From positions 558,001-622,000 of the forward strand of contig JAMPIQ010000003.1 in NCBI GenBank assembly GCA_024699855.1: DNA of 64,000 nt, written 5' to 3'. Positions 35,211-45,938 of this stretch are shown piece after piece (within the stretch, counting starts at the first letter, position 1; each line of letters begins with the position of its first letter). The stretch comes from Aphelenchoides besseyi (Eukaryota > Nematoda > Chromadorea > Rhabditida > Aphelenchoididae). Made by a program: the position numbers and the translations under genes. The notes under the pieces were generated by a model. The model was not told the origin of the DNA. It ran no database searches and saw only the letters and a program-made list of their open reading frames with translations.

Positions 35211-35754
35211 CGAGATCCGTGCGTGAGAAGTTGAGATCAAAAAAATTTGCCAAAAAATTCCAACAAACAACTGACCACCCACGAATGTCGTCTAACCCAA
35301 CGCACGATTGCAAAAACGAACTCCGAAAGTACGCGCAATTGATCGGCAAATATCCTGTCGATATCATTAGAACTCAAAACGACGAAGATTGTTCGCGGAT
35401 CGAAAAAGAAGAAACACGAAACGTAAACTCTCGACCAACGAAGCGAGGAAAAACACGTGCGTTGCAGAGAAAAAGCCGGGACGCACGCAAACTGTGCAGA
35501 CGCACGTGTGTAGACGCATTTTCCAGCGTCAGAAATTTTCATGATTTGAAAGTCGAAACCAATGGGTAGAGGCGTATGCTCGGTGGAATCGTTGTTGAAG
35601 TCTTTAACCGTTTGAGTTACTTGAAGTCAAAAGTAATTCGATGACAAGTTTATTGCAATGATTTAAAAATTCAAAAGTGTTAAAGAGTTTTTAGTTTAAC
35701 TAAATGAAAATTGGATCTATACGGAAGTTAATTGGGGATGATGTGCTGATTTGC
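35211..35754. other. Intergenic stretch between MED4 and an LRR-like gene
   Basis: About 540 bp. Open frames on both strands (35156-35569 +, 35237-35542 -) overlap each other and show no family features. It should hold the MED4 promoter. Nothing else seen. Confidence 0.4.
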
Positions 35755-37221
35755 TCACGACTGACTGTCCACTTCTTCGTAGTCGGAACTTAACTCGTCA
35801 GCGGATGAAAAAAGATAACTGGAGAAGACGTAGATGAAGAACTTCATTTTTCCCTTTAACAGCACGAGAATCGTGTTGTTGGCTTCTTCATTGCACGGGC
35901 ATTCTTTTGCGTCCACTTCTTTTTCGAGTTGGTCCGACGAAAGCACCGAACAGATTCCACTAGTGAAGAGGTGACTTTGCTGCAAAGCTGCCAGTTCGCC
36001 TACTTCGATTGTTTTCGGAATCCCGGAGAACACGATAACAACGTCGTAGATGAGTTTTTCGATGTTTGGATTCGTTTTTAACACTTGTTCTCCATGTTCT
36101 GCCAAGGTCTCCACACAGCTGAGCGCCTCTTCGGCGAAATAATCCTGAAAGTCGTGGTTAGTGGTTGATCGATCAGGAGCATACATCGGCATCTAGTCGA
36201 CCAAAGAAGAACTGTTTCTTTAAGTTCGGTAGCCGTTCGTAAAACCACTGAGGTAGAAGGGTAAAGTAGGAGCCGCCATCTTCCAAAACAAGAACTTCAA
36301 GAGCTGGCTGAACAGCGCAGTTTTTGCTGTAAATAAGATCAGAAACATGATTTTGATTCTCAATTACCTCAGCTTCACTCCATACCATTTTTTGTTGACG
36401 AACCGGCAACCCTTTAAACTCAATTGAATCTTTTCGATTCTGTGAGCCAACAAGAAGTTTAAGTTTGCGAGCTGAACACAAGAACTATCACAGTTGACAT
36501 TCAGTAACGTACCGGGACTTCAAAGTCTTTGATAGCTTTAAACACTTTCAAATTCAACGGAAGCATATGGATCGATGGTTTCAAGTAGTTGCAATTGCAT
36601 TCCAAAGCTTCCAGACCGACAGTCATCAATACGAGCATTTGACAAAACAGCGGGTCCACTGCATTGCCGTAGATCGTAAGCTTCGGAATGCCGGAAACAA
36701 CAAGAATTTTCATCTTGTGTGCGAGGAACATACCAACGAAATGTTTGCGAATAAACTGCTTATCGATTTGAACTTGTTGACCATCCGTCTTGCTGACTTT
36801 GAGATGACCGAATCGCGGCTTTACCAACGATACAATCGCTCGACCAGTTTCTGGTGCATAAGAACGACCGTTGAGTGCTCCGAATGTCCAATGATTCGGC
36901 AGTCTCGCACAGAAGAAAGAATTAATAAATAACGTCGACGCTTCCAATAGGCAATGAGCTGTGATGCAGAAACGAGACGAAACAATCTAAGGACAAAATC
37001 CAACACACGAAAAAGACTTCTGACCCACTATTAAACGCAACACGTGGTTTGACGGAGTTGATTCGTGTTTGCCGAAATGAACTCCGAAACGTCTCACCGA
37101 ACTGATTTCTGAACCAAAATTGAATTGTTTGGGTCCAGAATCCGATGTCCTTACCGACATTTTGTTCGAAGTGTTGGAAGAGCAAACTTCGAGCATGTGG
37201 ATTCAGCTGTGGGTTTGTCAT
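35755..37221 (-). CDS. Nematode protein with leucine-rich C-terminal half (F-box/FTH-like), function unknown
   Basis: Exons joined by eye from the minus strand. The start MTNPQLNPHARSLLFQHFEQ (37221) leads to a helical N-terminal region. Then comes a periodic leucine/isoleucine pattern: KSISSLFANISLLTIYGNAV, CQMLVLMTVGLEALECNCNY, LANLNFLLAHRIEKIQLSLK, QPALEVLVLEDGGSYFTLLP. The last exon carries DYFAEEALSCVETLAEHGEQ and ends EEVDSQS at TGA 35757-35755. The repeated short hydrophobic strands with conserved N/C positions resemble the substrate-recognition half of nematode F-box proteins. A clear F-box at the N terminus is not seen, so ubiquitin-ligase function is only a guess. Several internal splice choices (around 36800-36980) are uncertain. 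Confidence 0.55.
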
Positions 37222-37788
37222 GACCAAGAAACCTACAAAGATGGTCGTAATTGAAAACTCAAGCATAGCAAAAAGCACCTCCGATGGAAAGAAAACGCTC
37301 AAAAAAGTGCAAAGCAACGGCGTCACATTCAAATCGCCACAACCACTGTGGTTCAATTTGTCGAACAAAATTACATCTCTGATCTTTCGATCAAACTCGC
37401 GACTCTCAAATGTTCAACGATTCATTGGATTTCTTTTTCACCTTCTGTGTCCTTTTATCTTCAAAGAGCGTCTTCGCTGAATCTGCGATCTAATTATTGT
37501 CAAATACCATCAATTAACAGTTCGTTTCTTTAATAAAGGACTTATGAGTAACATTGAAATCACAAGACTTGTTGTTGAATCCAAAGGAATACGAAATGAA
37601 CGTGTTGGCAACAAGGAACAGTCGCGACGCGGAGTTTCCCGATCGGGGAGAACACGATGAAATTTACATTCTGTTCGCAAACATTTCCACTATTTGAAGG
37701 TTGGGTTGTGAACAAGCTGCCGTGAGAGCCAACAAGCTCAGTTGATCAGGTGCACTAAATATAAGAATAATGGCCTATAATCTTAGAG
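37222..37788. other. Intergenic stretch before the gap-interrupted gene
   Basis: About 570 bp. The minus-strand frame upstream of 37221 stays open for some 50 codons with hydrophobic content (e.g. around 37230-37370), so a longer N terminus of the LRR-like protein is possible. Otherwise nothing seen. Confidence 0.35.
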
Positions 37789-38383
37789 TTAAACCAACCG
37801 TCTTGGCATACGATAAAACGCGTAATCTATTTCATTCTGCTCTTCTACACGATGTTCTGGTCTAGTACAAAAGAGTTGATATTTGCCGTCTTCGCTACCC
37901 ATCGTACAGTAAATCGTGTATGGAATGGAATACTTCCACATTCTAGTTTCCATAGTTCGCAAATTCAAGATGGAGAATGCGTAGTTCTGGAAAGTCAAAA
38001 TAACTGTAGGTCTTGTAGTAGAATTCGTTGTTCCATTGTCGTTGAAAAGTGTCGTAGCTCTTCTGTAATACAATTAGTCATACGAGAATGTTATCGCTTA
38101 CCCAGCTTTCGATTTTCATTTCTTTCGGTGCCGTAAACTCAAAAACATTGGTCGTTGCGTTTTCAACATCCAAGCACTCAATGATTTTTTTCTGTGATTC
38201 ATTGCTTATAGGATAATACCATATCTTGTCGTTATACCAATGCATACTCTTGATGTAGTGCCGACTATTTGCAGGAATAATGGTACGTTTTTTCAGTTGG
38301 TAGTTCTGTTGATCAACTTCAAACATATTCACACCGTCATTCAGTAGCATGAATAATTTCGATTGACTTCTGTCATAACGAAC
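37789..38383 (-). CDS. Unrecognised protein, C-terminal part (5' side lost in the assembly gap)
   Basis: Two exons read well. About 38383-38104 gives YDRSQSKLFMLLNDGVNMFE, HWYNDKIWYYPISNESQKKI and EFTAPKEMKIESW. About 38066-37789 gives RPTVILTFQNYAFSILNLRT, IYCTMGSEDGKYQLFCTRPE and the end FYRMPRRLV, stop TAA 37791-37789. The repeating pattern of short beta strands with W/Y and polar turns looks like a beta-propeller. The family is not recognised. The frame runs straight into the N run, so the start is not in the available sequence. Confidence 0.55.
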
Positions 38384-38483
38384 NNNNNNNNNNNNNNNNN
38401 NNNNNNNNNNNNNNNNNNNNNNNNNNNNNNNNNNNNNNNNNNNNNNNNNNNNNNNNNNNNNNNNNNNNNNNNNNNNNNNNNNN
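38384..38483. other. Assembly gap (100 N)
   Basis: Exactly 100 unknown bases, the usual placeholder for a gap of unestimated size. Coding sense appears to differ on its two sides (minus on the left, plus on the right), so the join should be treated with caution. Confidence 0.98.
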
Positions 38484-38713
38484 ATCAAGGTTTAGTACAT
38501 TCATCATACATATTCAAAGGCAACGACGATTATTCTTCGAACATAGAAGTGCGTATTGTGTCGAAATATCGGAGCTCACTGTTTCCAGAGATTTGTGAAT
38601 TGACTCTAACATCAATTCAGCTTCTGTTTAAATTCGGACAGCTGAGTTCGAAACGTCTGTACTTGTCGAACAACAATCAGCAAGCATCTTTGTTTATTGG
38701 TATAAAAACATAA
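38484..38713 (+). CDS. Open frame running out of the assembly gap, unrecognised
   Basis: A plus-strand frame is open from the gap edge to TAA near 38713: GLVHSSYIFKGNDDYSSNIE, then SLFPEICELTLTSIQLLFKF and LSSKRLYLSNNNQQASLFIG. The amino-acid make-up is protein-like, but no family was recognised and the minus strand also has partly open frames. It may be the 3' end of a gene whose rest lies in the gap. Confidence 0.3.
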
Positions 38714-38819
38714 TAATAAGTTCGAGTCAACTAAAAACAATCACCAACGGAAATGAGATAAATAACAACGTGGGTCGATTGAACTTGCGGCAAACAACAA
38801 TGCGACATTCTGGGAGGAT

Positions 38820-39315
38820 TTAAGCGTTGAGAGCGCCGGTCTGTTTCAGCCCAATCGCAACATCATCTTTCGTCTTAATGTTGTTGTTTTGCGAAGCCAT
38901 TTGTTTCGGTAAATTCACGAAAAGATTATTTGCAGCACTTGATGAAGCTAAATTACAGGATAAGATTTCATATTTCGTAGAGAATATTCTAAAGTTTGTT
39001 TGTTGCGCATATCATGTGGCAAGTTTGTTGAGTCGCTTTGTAGTTTAAACCGAACATTGATTACTTACTGTTGAGTGTCAATGAAGAATCCGTGTAAACG
39101 CCGTTGTCGAACGTGTTGTTTTGAGCGAAAAACGGAGTTGATTGAGTAACCGGTTGGAATGGCTGATGATTGTAAGAGTTCTCTGTTAGAACCGTTCGCT
39201 TCGATATGTTTTCTTCATCATCAGTCGAATCACGAAGACGTTTGCGACTGTTCGCAAAGCCGGACGACAACAACGGCACGAGGTCCTCGTTGTTGTTTTG
39301 AACATTGGTGTTCAT
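38820..39315 (-). CDS. Small polar protein, Asn/Ser-rich, with a possible nuclear localisation signal
   Basis: Two exons. The first starts at 39315 (MNTNVQNNNEDLVPLLSSGF), includes the basic RKRLR followed by acidic DSTDDEENISKR, and leaves at a GTAAGT donor near 39068. The second starts after CCTGTAATTTAG (about 38955) with SSSAANNLFVNLPKQMASQN and ends QTGALNA at TAA 38822-38820. About 125 residues, low complexity and without a domain. The family is not recognised; the basic cluster hints at the nucleus. Confidence 0.5.
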
Positions 39316-39879
39316 TGTCTGCCAATTTTGCGATAAAAAAAAGCTGCAAAAAAAGTTCACGATTAACTCGGCTATAAAATCACACGCAGAATAATTAGGG
39401 ATCGGATAACAACGTAAATCAGTTTAAGTACAGATCAATTTGGCGGATGCAGGAGTGACCCGCAGGTAGCTCTCATTCGTTTTCCGCAGATCGGTCATTG
39501 ACCTGACGATTCGAATTCAAACCGAAGATGTCGATGTTCGGATTAAGCACTAAAATTGAATTTCAGAACGTGCGATGAGCAGCCACCTTCTATTACGTTA
39601 GATCGTAAACTCAGTAGGGTTTGTTTATGAGAGAGTACGAAAGACAATGATTAAAGCGAAGCCGCATATTGAAGGCAAACAACTTAATGACAAGCCTGCA
39701 AACTCCCATAATTTCATGAATGTTACAAGATGCGCAGTAAACATTGAAAATAAGAATACTTTTTTTTAGTTGTTGCTGGACCGATTTTCCTACGCTTTTT
39801 GCGTTATGTCCGGAATTGATAACTTCCCCACAATCCCCGCACATCAAGAAAAAATCACGGCAACGAGCAAAATTTGCAG

Positions 39880-40191
39880 CTGCTGGAACCGCTTCATGAC
39901 GACCAAAACCGAAACGTCCACGAAAACGTCGCTGAACAGTCATCTGACTTTACGTTTTCACAAATTCGAGAACACGAAACGCCGTCAGTTCCGCTGTCCA
40001 ATCCATTTGACGACAAATTGCCATGCGTAGTTGTTAGTCGCGCCAACGACCAAAGGGCGTGGATAAACAAGCGATTATGGGAGAAGCGCCGACAACAAGA
40101 TCATTGGCATAACCTCCTACTTTTGAAAGAACAAAGAATGGTGATTACGCAAATCAGCGAGCCGGTTGAATTCTGCCCTCAGGACTTGTGA
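39880..40191 (+). CDS. Terminal exon of an unrecognised small protein
   Basis: After the acceptor AATTTGCAG (ending 39879) a frame reads LLEPLHDDQNRNVHENVAEQ, REHETPSVPLSNPFDDKLPC, RANDQRAWINKRLWEKRRQQ and ends EFCPQDL at TGA 40189-40191. The hydrophilic, charged sequence with a W/R-rich helix looks coding. A first exon was not settled; the open stretch from about 39798 (MSGIDNFPTIPAHQEK) is in another frame at the junction. Family not recognised. Confidence 0.35.
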   Translation: MLEPLHDDQNRNVHENVAEQSSDFTFSQIREHETPSVPLSNPFDDKLPCVVVSRANDQRAWINKRLWEKRRQQDHWHNLLLLKEQRMVITQISEPVEFCPQDL

Positions 40192-40719
40192 TGCGGCAGT
40201 CGGTAGCGGCGCTTCAAAGGCGCGCAAAAACAACAGTTTTCGATAATCAATTACACCGAACGCCGTCGGTGTTCGGTGGTTTCAAGGTATGTATTTTTGC
40301 TTGCCAGTCGAAAACTGATTGGCGCAAAAAATCGCTAACTGCCCTCTATTTTTGAACGTCAATCAAGCAATTTCAGTGGACTTTGCTTCAACTCAATGAC
40401 CGCAACAAAACGTTGTAGCATCAACAAATGTCAACTAGAACGCTAATTATAAACAATTTTGTCTGAGATTGATAACAACCACTTATGTGAAGAACATGAT
40501 TGGGTTGGTCTGATTTAGCATTTTGTTGTAGGTCTTGAGTTATCTAACCCCCTACTGACAATCAATATATTGAGAACGTTTTGATCTCAGTTCCAATTTA
40601 CATCAACATCATGACCCCAATTATAACGCTTCAAAAACGTTTAATTAGCTGTTCTTCTAATCAATGAATTTATGCCAACTGTTTATTTGAAATACACGAT
40701 TTGTTCGCTAATGAGAAGC
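40192..40719. other. Intergenic stretch before the astacin 3' end
   Basis: About 530 bp, AT-rich, with no convincing open frame on either strand. Nothing seen. Confidence 0.5.
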
Positions 40720-41854
40720 TCAACCACGTCGATTGCCCTTTCGACGATTTCCACGTGATCTGTTATGCTTCTTCGACTTCTTCTGCTTTCTGGAAGTTTC
40801 ACGTTGTTTTTGTTGCTTCTGTGTCGGCGGTACACCATCTTTGTACTCCGGACAGTTTCCGAGAAAAGCAAGTTTTTGGAAATCCGATTTGTTCAAAAAT
40901 TCGTTGCGTTTAATTGGCCTATCGCCCTGCAACCGAACAGATGAGAAGTAGGTTTGTTCACTCACGTATTTCTGTTTCATTGTTTTTTTGCCGTTCTTGC
41001 TAAACGCTGTATCTTCGTAGTGCATTATTGATTTGTAGCTGTACGGAATGTTTCCAGTATCAAAGTCGTTCCATTCGTAACGATTGAAAGCGTCTGAAAA
41101 GTTTCGTTTATAAATCACAAGTCTTTGCACTTACATTCGAATCCTGACCAGACATTTTCTTTCATAATCGTCAGGAAAACATCTCTGTCCGGACGTTGAT
41201 GTTCATGTCCGATTCCAAGCGAATGCATGAACTCATGTTTTACTATATGATCATGTACACAACCAAGACCAAGAGATATTGGCTGCTCGCCACCTGCAAC
41301 AATCATTTCATGTTAAAGGTCGAAGACTCACCAACACGTCCAACAGCCGAATAACAACCAGAATTTTTATCGATCTTAACGTAATCAACAGCATCCGGCT
41401 TTTCACGACGTTCGTAGATTTTGAAACAAGTTCTACGCGAAAGGTCTGACAAGGCATTTCGAATGATTTTTTGTCTGAAAAGCAATGAGATTAATCAACA
41501 TTTAGTCAACGAACTCACTCATCGGCGTTGAATGCGCTGCTAATTTCGTACACCGCCGTATTGTTGTTCCAACGTTTAAAGAATTTACCTTCTTTGGCAA
41601 TTGCTCGCAAATGAGCAGACGGATTCGATTGCAAAAGGTCCTGTCGACGGATAACCTTTTTCTGTAGAGGTGTCAGAACTAAACGAACTCCATCGATGTG
41701 ATCGAAATGTCAACTAACCGATATCTCCTCCAAACAACGGCGGTTGGTTTGTTTTCGATTTCTGCAACAGAACCAATCGGTTAGCTTGAAGAATCGATCG
41801 AGCATCAGTCAAATCAACAACCAGAAAGAACAACAAGAAGCATTGAATGACCAT
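40720..41854 (-). CDS. Astacin-family zinc metalloprotease (NAS type)
   Basis: Secreted protease. The start at 41854 gives a signal peptide, MVIQCFLLFFLVVDLTDA, then a pro-region. The zinc site reads VKHEFMHSLGIGHEHQRPDR (HExxHxxGxxHE/R type) and the Met-turn is YKSIMHYEDTAFS. The catalytic domain ends QKLAFLGNCPEYKDG, where astacins normally have LY-x-C. Instead of EGF/CUB or ShK domains it ends in a short, strongly basic tail (RKQKKSKKHNRSRGNRRKGN) before TGA 40722-40720. About seven introns of 35-50 bp. The length, about 300 residues, is that of a minimal astacin. Substrate unknown; the basic tail may bind matrix or nucleic acid polyanions. Confidence 0.9.
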
Positions 41855-43350
41855 TGTTTTCAAGGCGAACAAACCGAATTGCTTTTCAAGTATTAGAGTG
41901 GAGCTAAAGAGAGAACAAACCGCTTTTATAGTACCCGTGAAAGTCTAATTGTCCAAAATTTTTCCTCAATGCCATCAAACGCCCCCGAATTTGTGTTCTG
42001 CTTCGTTTAAAAGTGGGGGGATCACAGGTGGAAAAAAGTTTTGTTGTTTTAGCCGTTCGATTGACATCGTTCCGTCGCTTTTGCGTTGCAACGAAACCTT
42101 GAAAATGATAAAGACAATTATACCAAAATTTGAACAGATGTTTGATTTCGTCGAAACTTATAGCGCATAGTCAACAATTAGGCTTTAGTTCATAGATTTG
42201 TTTTAATCTTGGAATATCGATCGTAAGATAATTAACAGTTGGTACGAATCAAGGATTATTTGGTGGTATGTCTATTCTGCGTTATTGTAAGGTTGAGTAA
42301 CTATGCAGGCGATTTTGTTTTTATGTATAACGTGAATGATTGGTTCTTTGTTGTAGAGAGAGACTGCTAACAGAAGCTCAACAAACTATCTCGCATGTAA
42401 GTCGTTGATTGCAACAGCTCTAGATCTCACCAACTGACAAAGCGGAAATTCACATAGTCGATCGCACTCCGCTGCCCGATTGATGCAAGTGCCATGCACG
42501 TCGATTGACGACATCCTTTTAATTCCTTCGTGGCTAGTGAACCCACAAATCGAAACTACATAGCCGAAGGACTGGTTCTCTGTGGAGATCCTAAAGGTCC
42601 TGTTGGGCTTCGTGCGTCTGCTCGCAATATTAGATCGGAAAACACAGCTCTTAGAGATACTGCTGCCGACATACGGAAAGAATTTTGAAAACGTAAGGTA
42701 CACTTCCTGCGGTATCACCTTTGAGAAGCTCATGAAGCTCTTCCATTACTACACTACAACTCATCGTCTAAACTTCTACTTAACTAAATTCGAAACAAAA
42801 AATAGGTTCTGAATTCGCAATACAAACTTTGAACTTCAGAATTTGTCTTTGCATCTCTTAAATTTTCTGTCCAATTAGTTTGCGAAAGTTTGCGACGAAA
42901 GGAAAAGATTTCAAGTTCGGACTGTGCCAATAATTTTGCGCTTTCAATGCGTTTCTTTTTAGGGTTTTCGATTGCGTTCTGTTCCTGTCAGTGAGCATAG
43001 TCGAGTGATGCTGGTATCCACAAATTAAGAGCGTCGAGAACAAGTTCGACTCCAATTGTAATTCGAATTTTTGGACGAACAAATTGTAACTCGAGATTAT
43101 AATCGAGTTCTCTACTCTTCTTTTATTGACAAAACCACTAGTCTTTGTTACATAATAAATAACTTTATATCAAATCCAAACGAGAAACAACAACAAAATT
43201 AACAAAAATAAATAACAAAATTAAAGGAAAATGAATTCGAGGGAGTGAAAAAATGCTATTTGTGAGAACAGTCATCATCCTGCGGTTTAACAAACTTGAT
43301 CTGATTGTCTTCCATCGATACAAGGTCGAGTGAGACTAAACAGCGGCGTT
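41855..43350. other. 1.5-kb stretch with weak coding signals
   Basis: Mostly AT-rich. Around 42386-42812 both strands are open: the plus strand ends with a frame including LLPTYGKNFENVRYTSCGIT, the minus strand with FTSHEGIKRMSSIDVHGTCI and AAECDRLCEFPLCQL. Neither could be assigned to a family or joined to other exons, so one or both may be remnants. No repeat, tRNA or other RNA gene recognised. Confidence 0.35.
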
Positions 43351-44359
43351 GTTTTCCTCTTAAGGAATAGCTTTTACCACACTGGTTGCACGCTGACTCG
43401 TTTCCCAGTCAAAGCTTGTAAGGCTTCTGGACGCTTTCCACATGCTTGTGATGCGCGCAATACCTACGATCCTAATGCTTCAAGAACTTCACGATATTAG
43501 CCGACTTTTACGGTTACTAGAGTTGATTACACTCATTTTGGAGCTTCTGGTCGGGAGTACTTCGACACGTTAACTGTAGTCAACATTTTTGAACAACGAC
43601 TAAGATGCTGCTTTTAGTTTAAAGACAAATATACTGGAAAAGAATTGGTTGCAAAGAATGCAGACATTGGAGCACCAGACATACTTTGGGGTGTTGATCA
43701 CGCAATCGTTTGTTTAGCAAATTATGCGAGAGGTTTCTCCAACTCAACATTTGCCGAAATGAATAGTAATGGTATTTTGTTGCTGATAACTATTGCATTG
43801 CGAAAATGTGACAGCGGCATATGTGAAGACGGTGATGCTGTTACATTAAATGGCTGCGATAAGAAAAACTGCAAACCGGGAGTTCAATGGGTTGCGGTAA
43901 TTGAAGATTCGTTCATGTGGCGTTTTCGTCTCGATCTTATCACATTGAATGGTCAACTTCTTCTCAATACCATCAATGCAATTGCCAACAGAGACACGGG
44001 TGAGTTTTTTAATTTTGAGTTTGAACATTTTTATAGGTAACTCGTATATTCACTTCCCAACAAGTATGATACGTACTGTTGCAAGTCTATTGAAAGCTAA
44101 GAAACAAGGATTCTATTACACGACTGATTGCAATGCAAAGTTCACTTTCGGATTTGAAGTCAAGAAGGAAAACTTCAAGGTGACCGAAAAAGATTTGCTT
44201 TTGAATCAACAGATCAACGGGCAATGTATTCTTGCAATTGCCGAGAATACTTATGATAAAAAAACGTTTATTCTGGGAGCTGCATTCCAACGAGCTGTTT
44301 GCGTGACCTACGAGCTTCATCGTGGTAAACTTGGTCTTACTCCAACCATTGAATATTAA
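43351..44359 (+). pseudogene. Pepsin-family (A1) aspartic protease, first catalytic Asp lost and an in-frame stop
   Basis: The downstream half is clearly A1-like: WVAVIEDSFMWRFRLDLITL, the second active-site motif in NRDTGNSYIHFPTSMIRTV, YYTTDCNAKFTFGFEVKKEN and the ending KKTFILGAAFQRAVCVTYEL, TAA at 44357-44359. An intron sits at about 44000-44037. Upstream, the exon from 43351 lines up with the family N-lobe: the position of the first DTGS motif reads LRNS, followed by FYHTGCTLTRFPVKAC and NTYDPNASRTSRY. A TAG at 43498-43500 interrupts that frame, after which PTFTVTRVDYTHFGASGREY continues in the same frame. Loss of the first Asp and a stop make it a likely pseudogene; a spliced, inactive homologue is the alternative. 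No signal peptide found. Confidence 0.6.
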
Positions 44360-44549
44360 TCTTCAAACCTTCATATCTTCACAAAACTACAACAACCTAA
44401 AGGTGAATAAAATTGTGATGCTAATTATTTGATTCTCAATGAGTATCTACTAAAAATCGTGTGTGAGTGTAAGCTTGAAAACTCATCAGTTGTAACTAAC
44501 AACCGTTTGTTTATTCAACCAAAAACCAACGGTTAATTTTTAACATCTC

Positions 44550-45938
44550 CTAATTGTTGCCGTTACGGATTGTAGCCATCTTTCCAATCCATTCTTCCGT
44601 GTACTCGGCAATGTGATGTTTGTATTCATCCAGTTGTGAAATTTCACCAAAAAACTTCAAACGATCCTCAACACTAGTAAGGTTCATGTTCTTGAGAATC
44701 GATTCCACGCAGAGTTCCTAAACAATCAGAATTTGCGATCGAGACATAACGAATTTACAATCAAGTCGTCGATCTTAAAACGATTAGCTACAACCAAAAG
44801 ACCGAGCGCAATCGAATCCAAGTTCTCCACTTTGTTCGAATACATGTAGCGAATCATAATTTCAAACATTTCAACGTCCATGTCTTCGATTACCACAATA
44901 TCATTAAGAGCGTTCGTATGAGCAGCAACGATCGCTTTTGAGATCTAGAAATCAATTTGAAATACAAACAGAAGACTCACTTTAAACTTCTTGTCCTTGA
45001 CTTTAATCTCCATATCGGCGCACTCGTTGTCGCCGTAAAGTTCAGCAATCCCAGTGATGTGTTCCGACTCAATTGATTCTTCAATCCAAGCTGTTGCACA
45101 ACAACGAATAGAGATGGCTTCTAGGCCAAAACGACCGTATACTTGTTGGCCAGAAAAGCCATGATGGTAAACAAAAGAATACTGTAACATGCGATAGTTA
45201 CTGGCTAAGTAAATTGATCAAGTTCAATAAATTAGGCTTACTAATCTTTGGAGTTCGAACTCCAGTTGAATTCTCGACCCAAAGTGTAAACTGAAGCACA
45301 ACTCCTTTTGGGCATTCACCATCGTATGTGAAAGTATTGAATCCACAGTGGTTTCGATAAGTGAAAGTTGTATTCGGTAAGAGTCCAAATTTAAAGACGC
45401 GTGTCGAGTCGATATCGGAGTTGTTGTCATGGAATACAAGATAGCCATCCATTGGCTCAAAGTCGATTTGAAACGATTGGTGTGTTGCAACTGTTTTTGG
45501 AGTGGTGGCAACGAACGGAAAATCGAAATACACGATAAGATAATCGGAGTCTTTCAAAGCTTCCGGCAAAATGCATTGAAGTGTTCCTTGTAATCGATTC
45601 TCCATGTATTTTTCGTTTACCAAAATTTCTTTGTCTAGAAACAAGAGTGATGAACTGAAGGATAGAAACTCACTTGTCTTTTGACTGATCTGTCCGATTG
45701 AACTCTTGAGCCAAAACTTGACATTGAACTTCCAACTTGCCTTCATATATAAAGACGAATCGAATAGAATCCACGCGACAAATTGATCGGTTTGATCCAT
45801 GTAGTAGATAATCGTGAACTCCAATGGCCCATAAACTTGATGAACTGTTTCGTAAATTGGACTGACGACCATGTCATCTCTGATTGATTGACGACGCTCG
45901 TTGGCAAAATTTTCGATCTTCCATTCCACCACCGGCAT
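44550..45938 (-). CDS. MATH-BTB protein (probable CUL-3 substrate adaptor)
   Basis: MATH-BTB proteins bring substrates to the CUL-3 ubiquitin ligase. The start at 45938 (MPVVEWKIENFANERRQSIR) opens a MATH-like beta domain. A second MATH-like segment includes TTPKTVATHQSFQIDFEPMD, TFTYRNHCGFNTFTYDGECP and VLQFTLWVENSTGV. The BTB domain follows: ECADMEIKVKDKKFKVSKAI, VAAHTNALNDIVVIEDMDVE and EIMIRYMYSNKVENLDSIAL. A BACK-like helical end (LCVESILKNMNLTSVEDRLK) closes with ATIRNGNN at TAG 44552-44550. An in-frame ATG exists 15 codons upstream of the chosen start. Such families expand fast in rhabditid nematodes. Confidence 0.85.

Noticed and set aside
39611..39943. Minus-strand frame with paired cysteines (CGDC, YCASC) as a zinc-ribbon protein
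   Set aside because: Cysteine spacing does not match a known zinc-binding pattern and the frame overlaps the more plausible plus-strand exon.
42386..42733. Cysteine-containing minus-strand frame considered as a retroelement fragment
   Set aside because: No reverse-transcriptase, integrase or zinc-knuckle motif could be identified.
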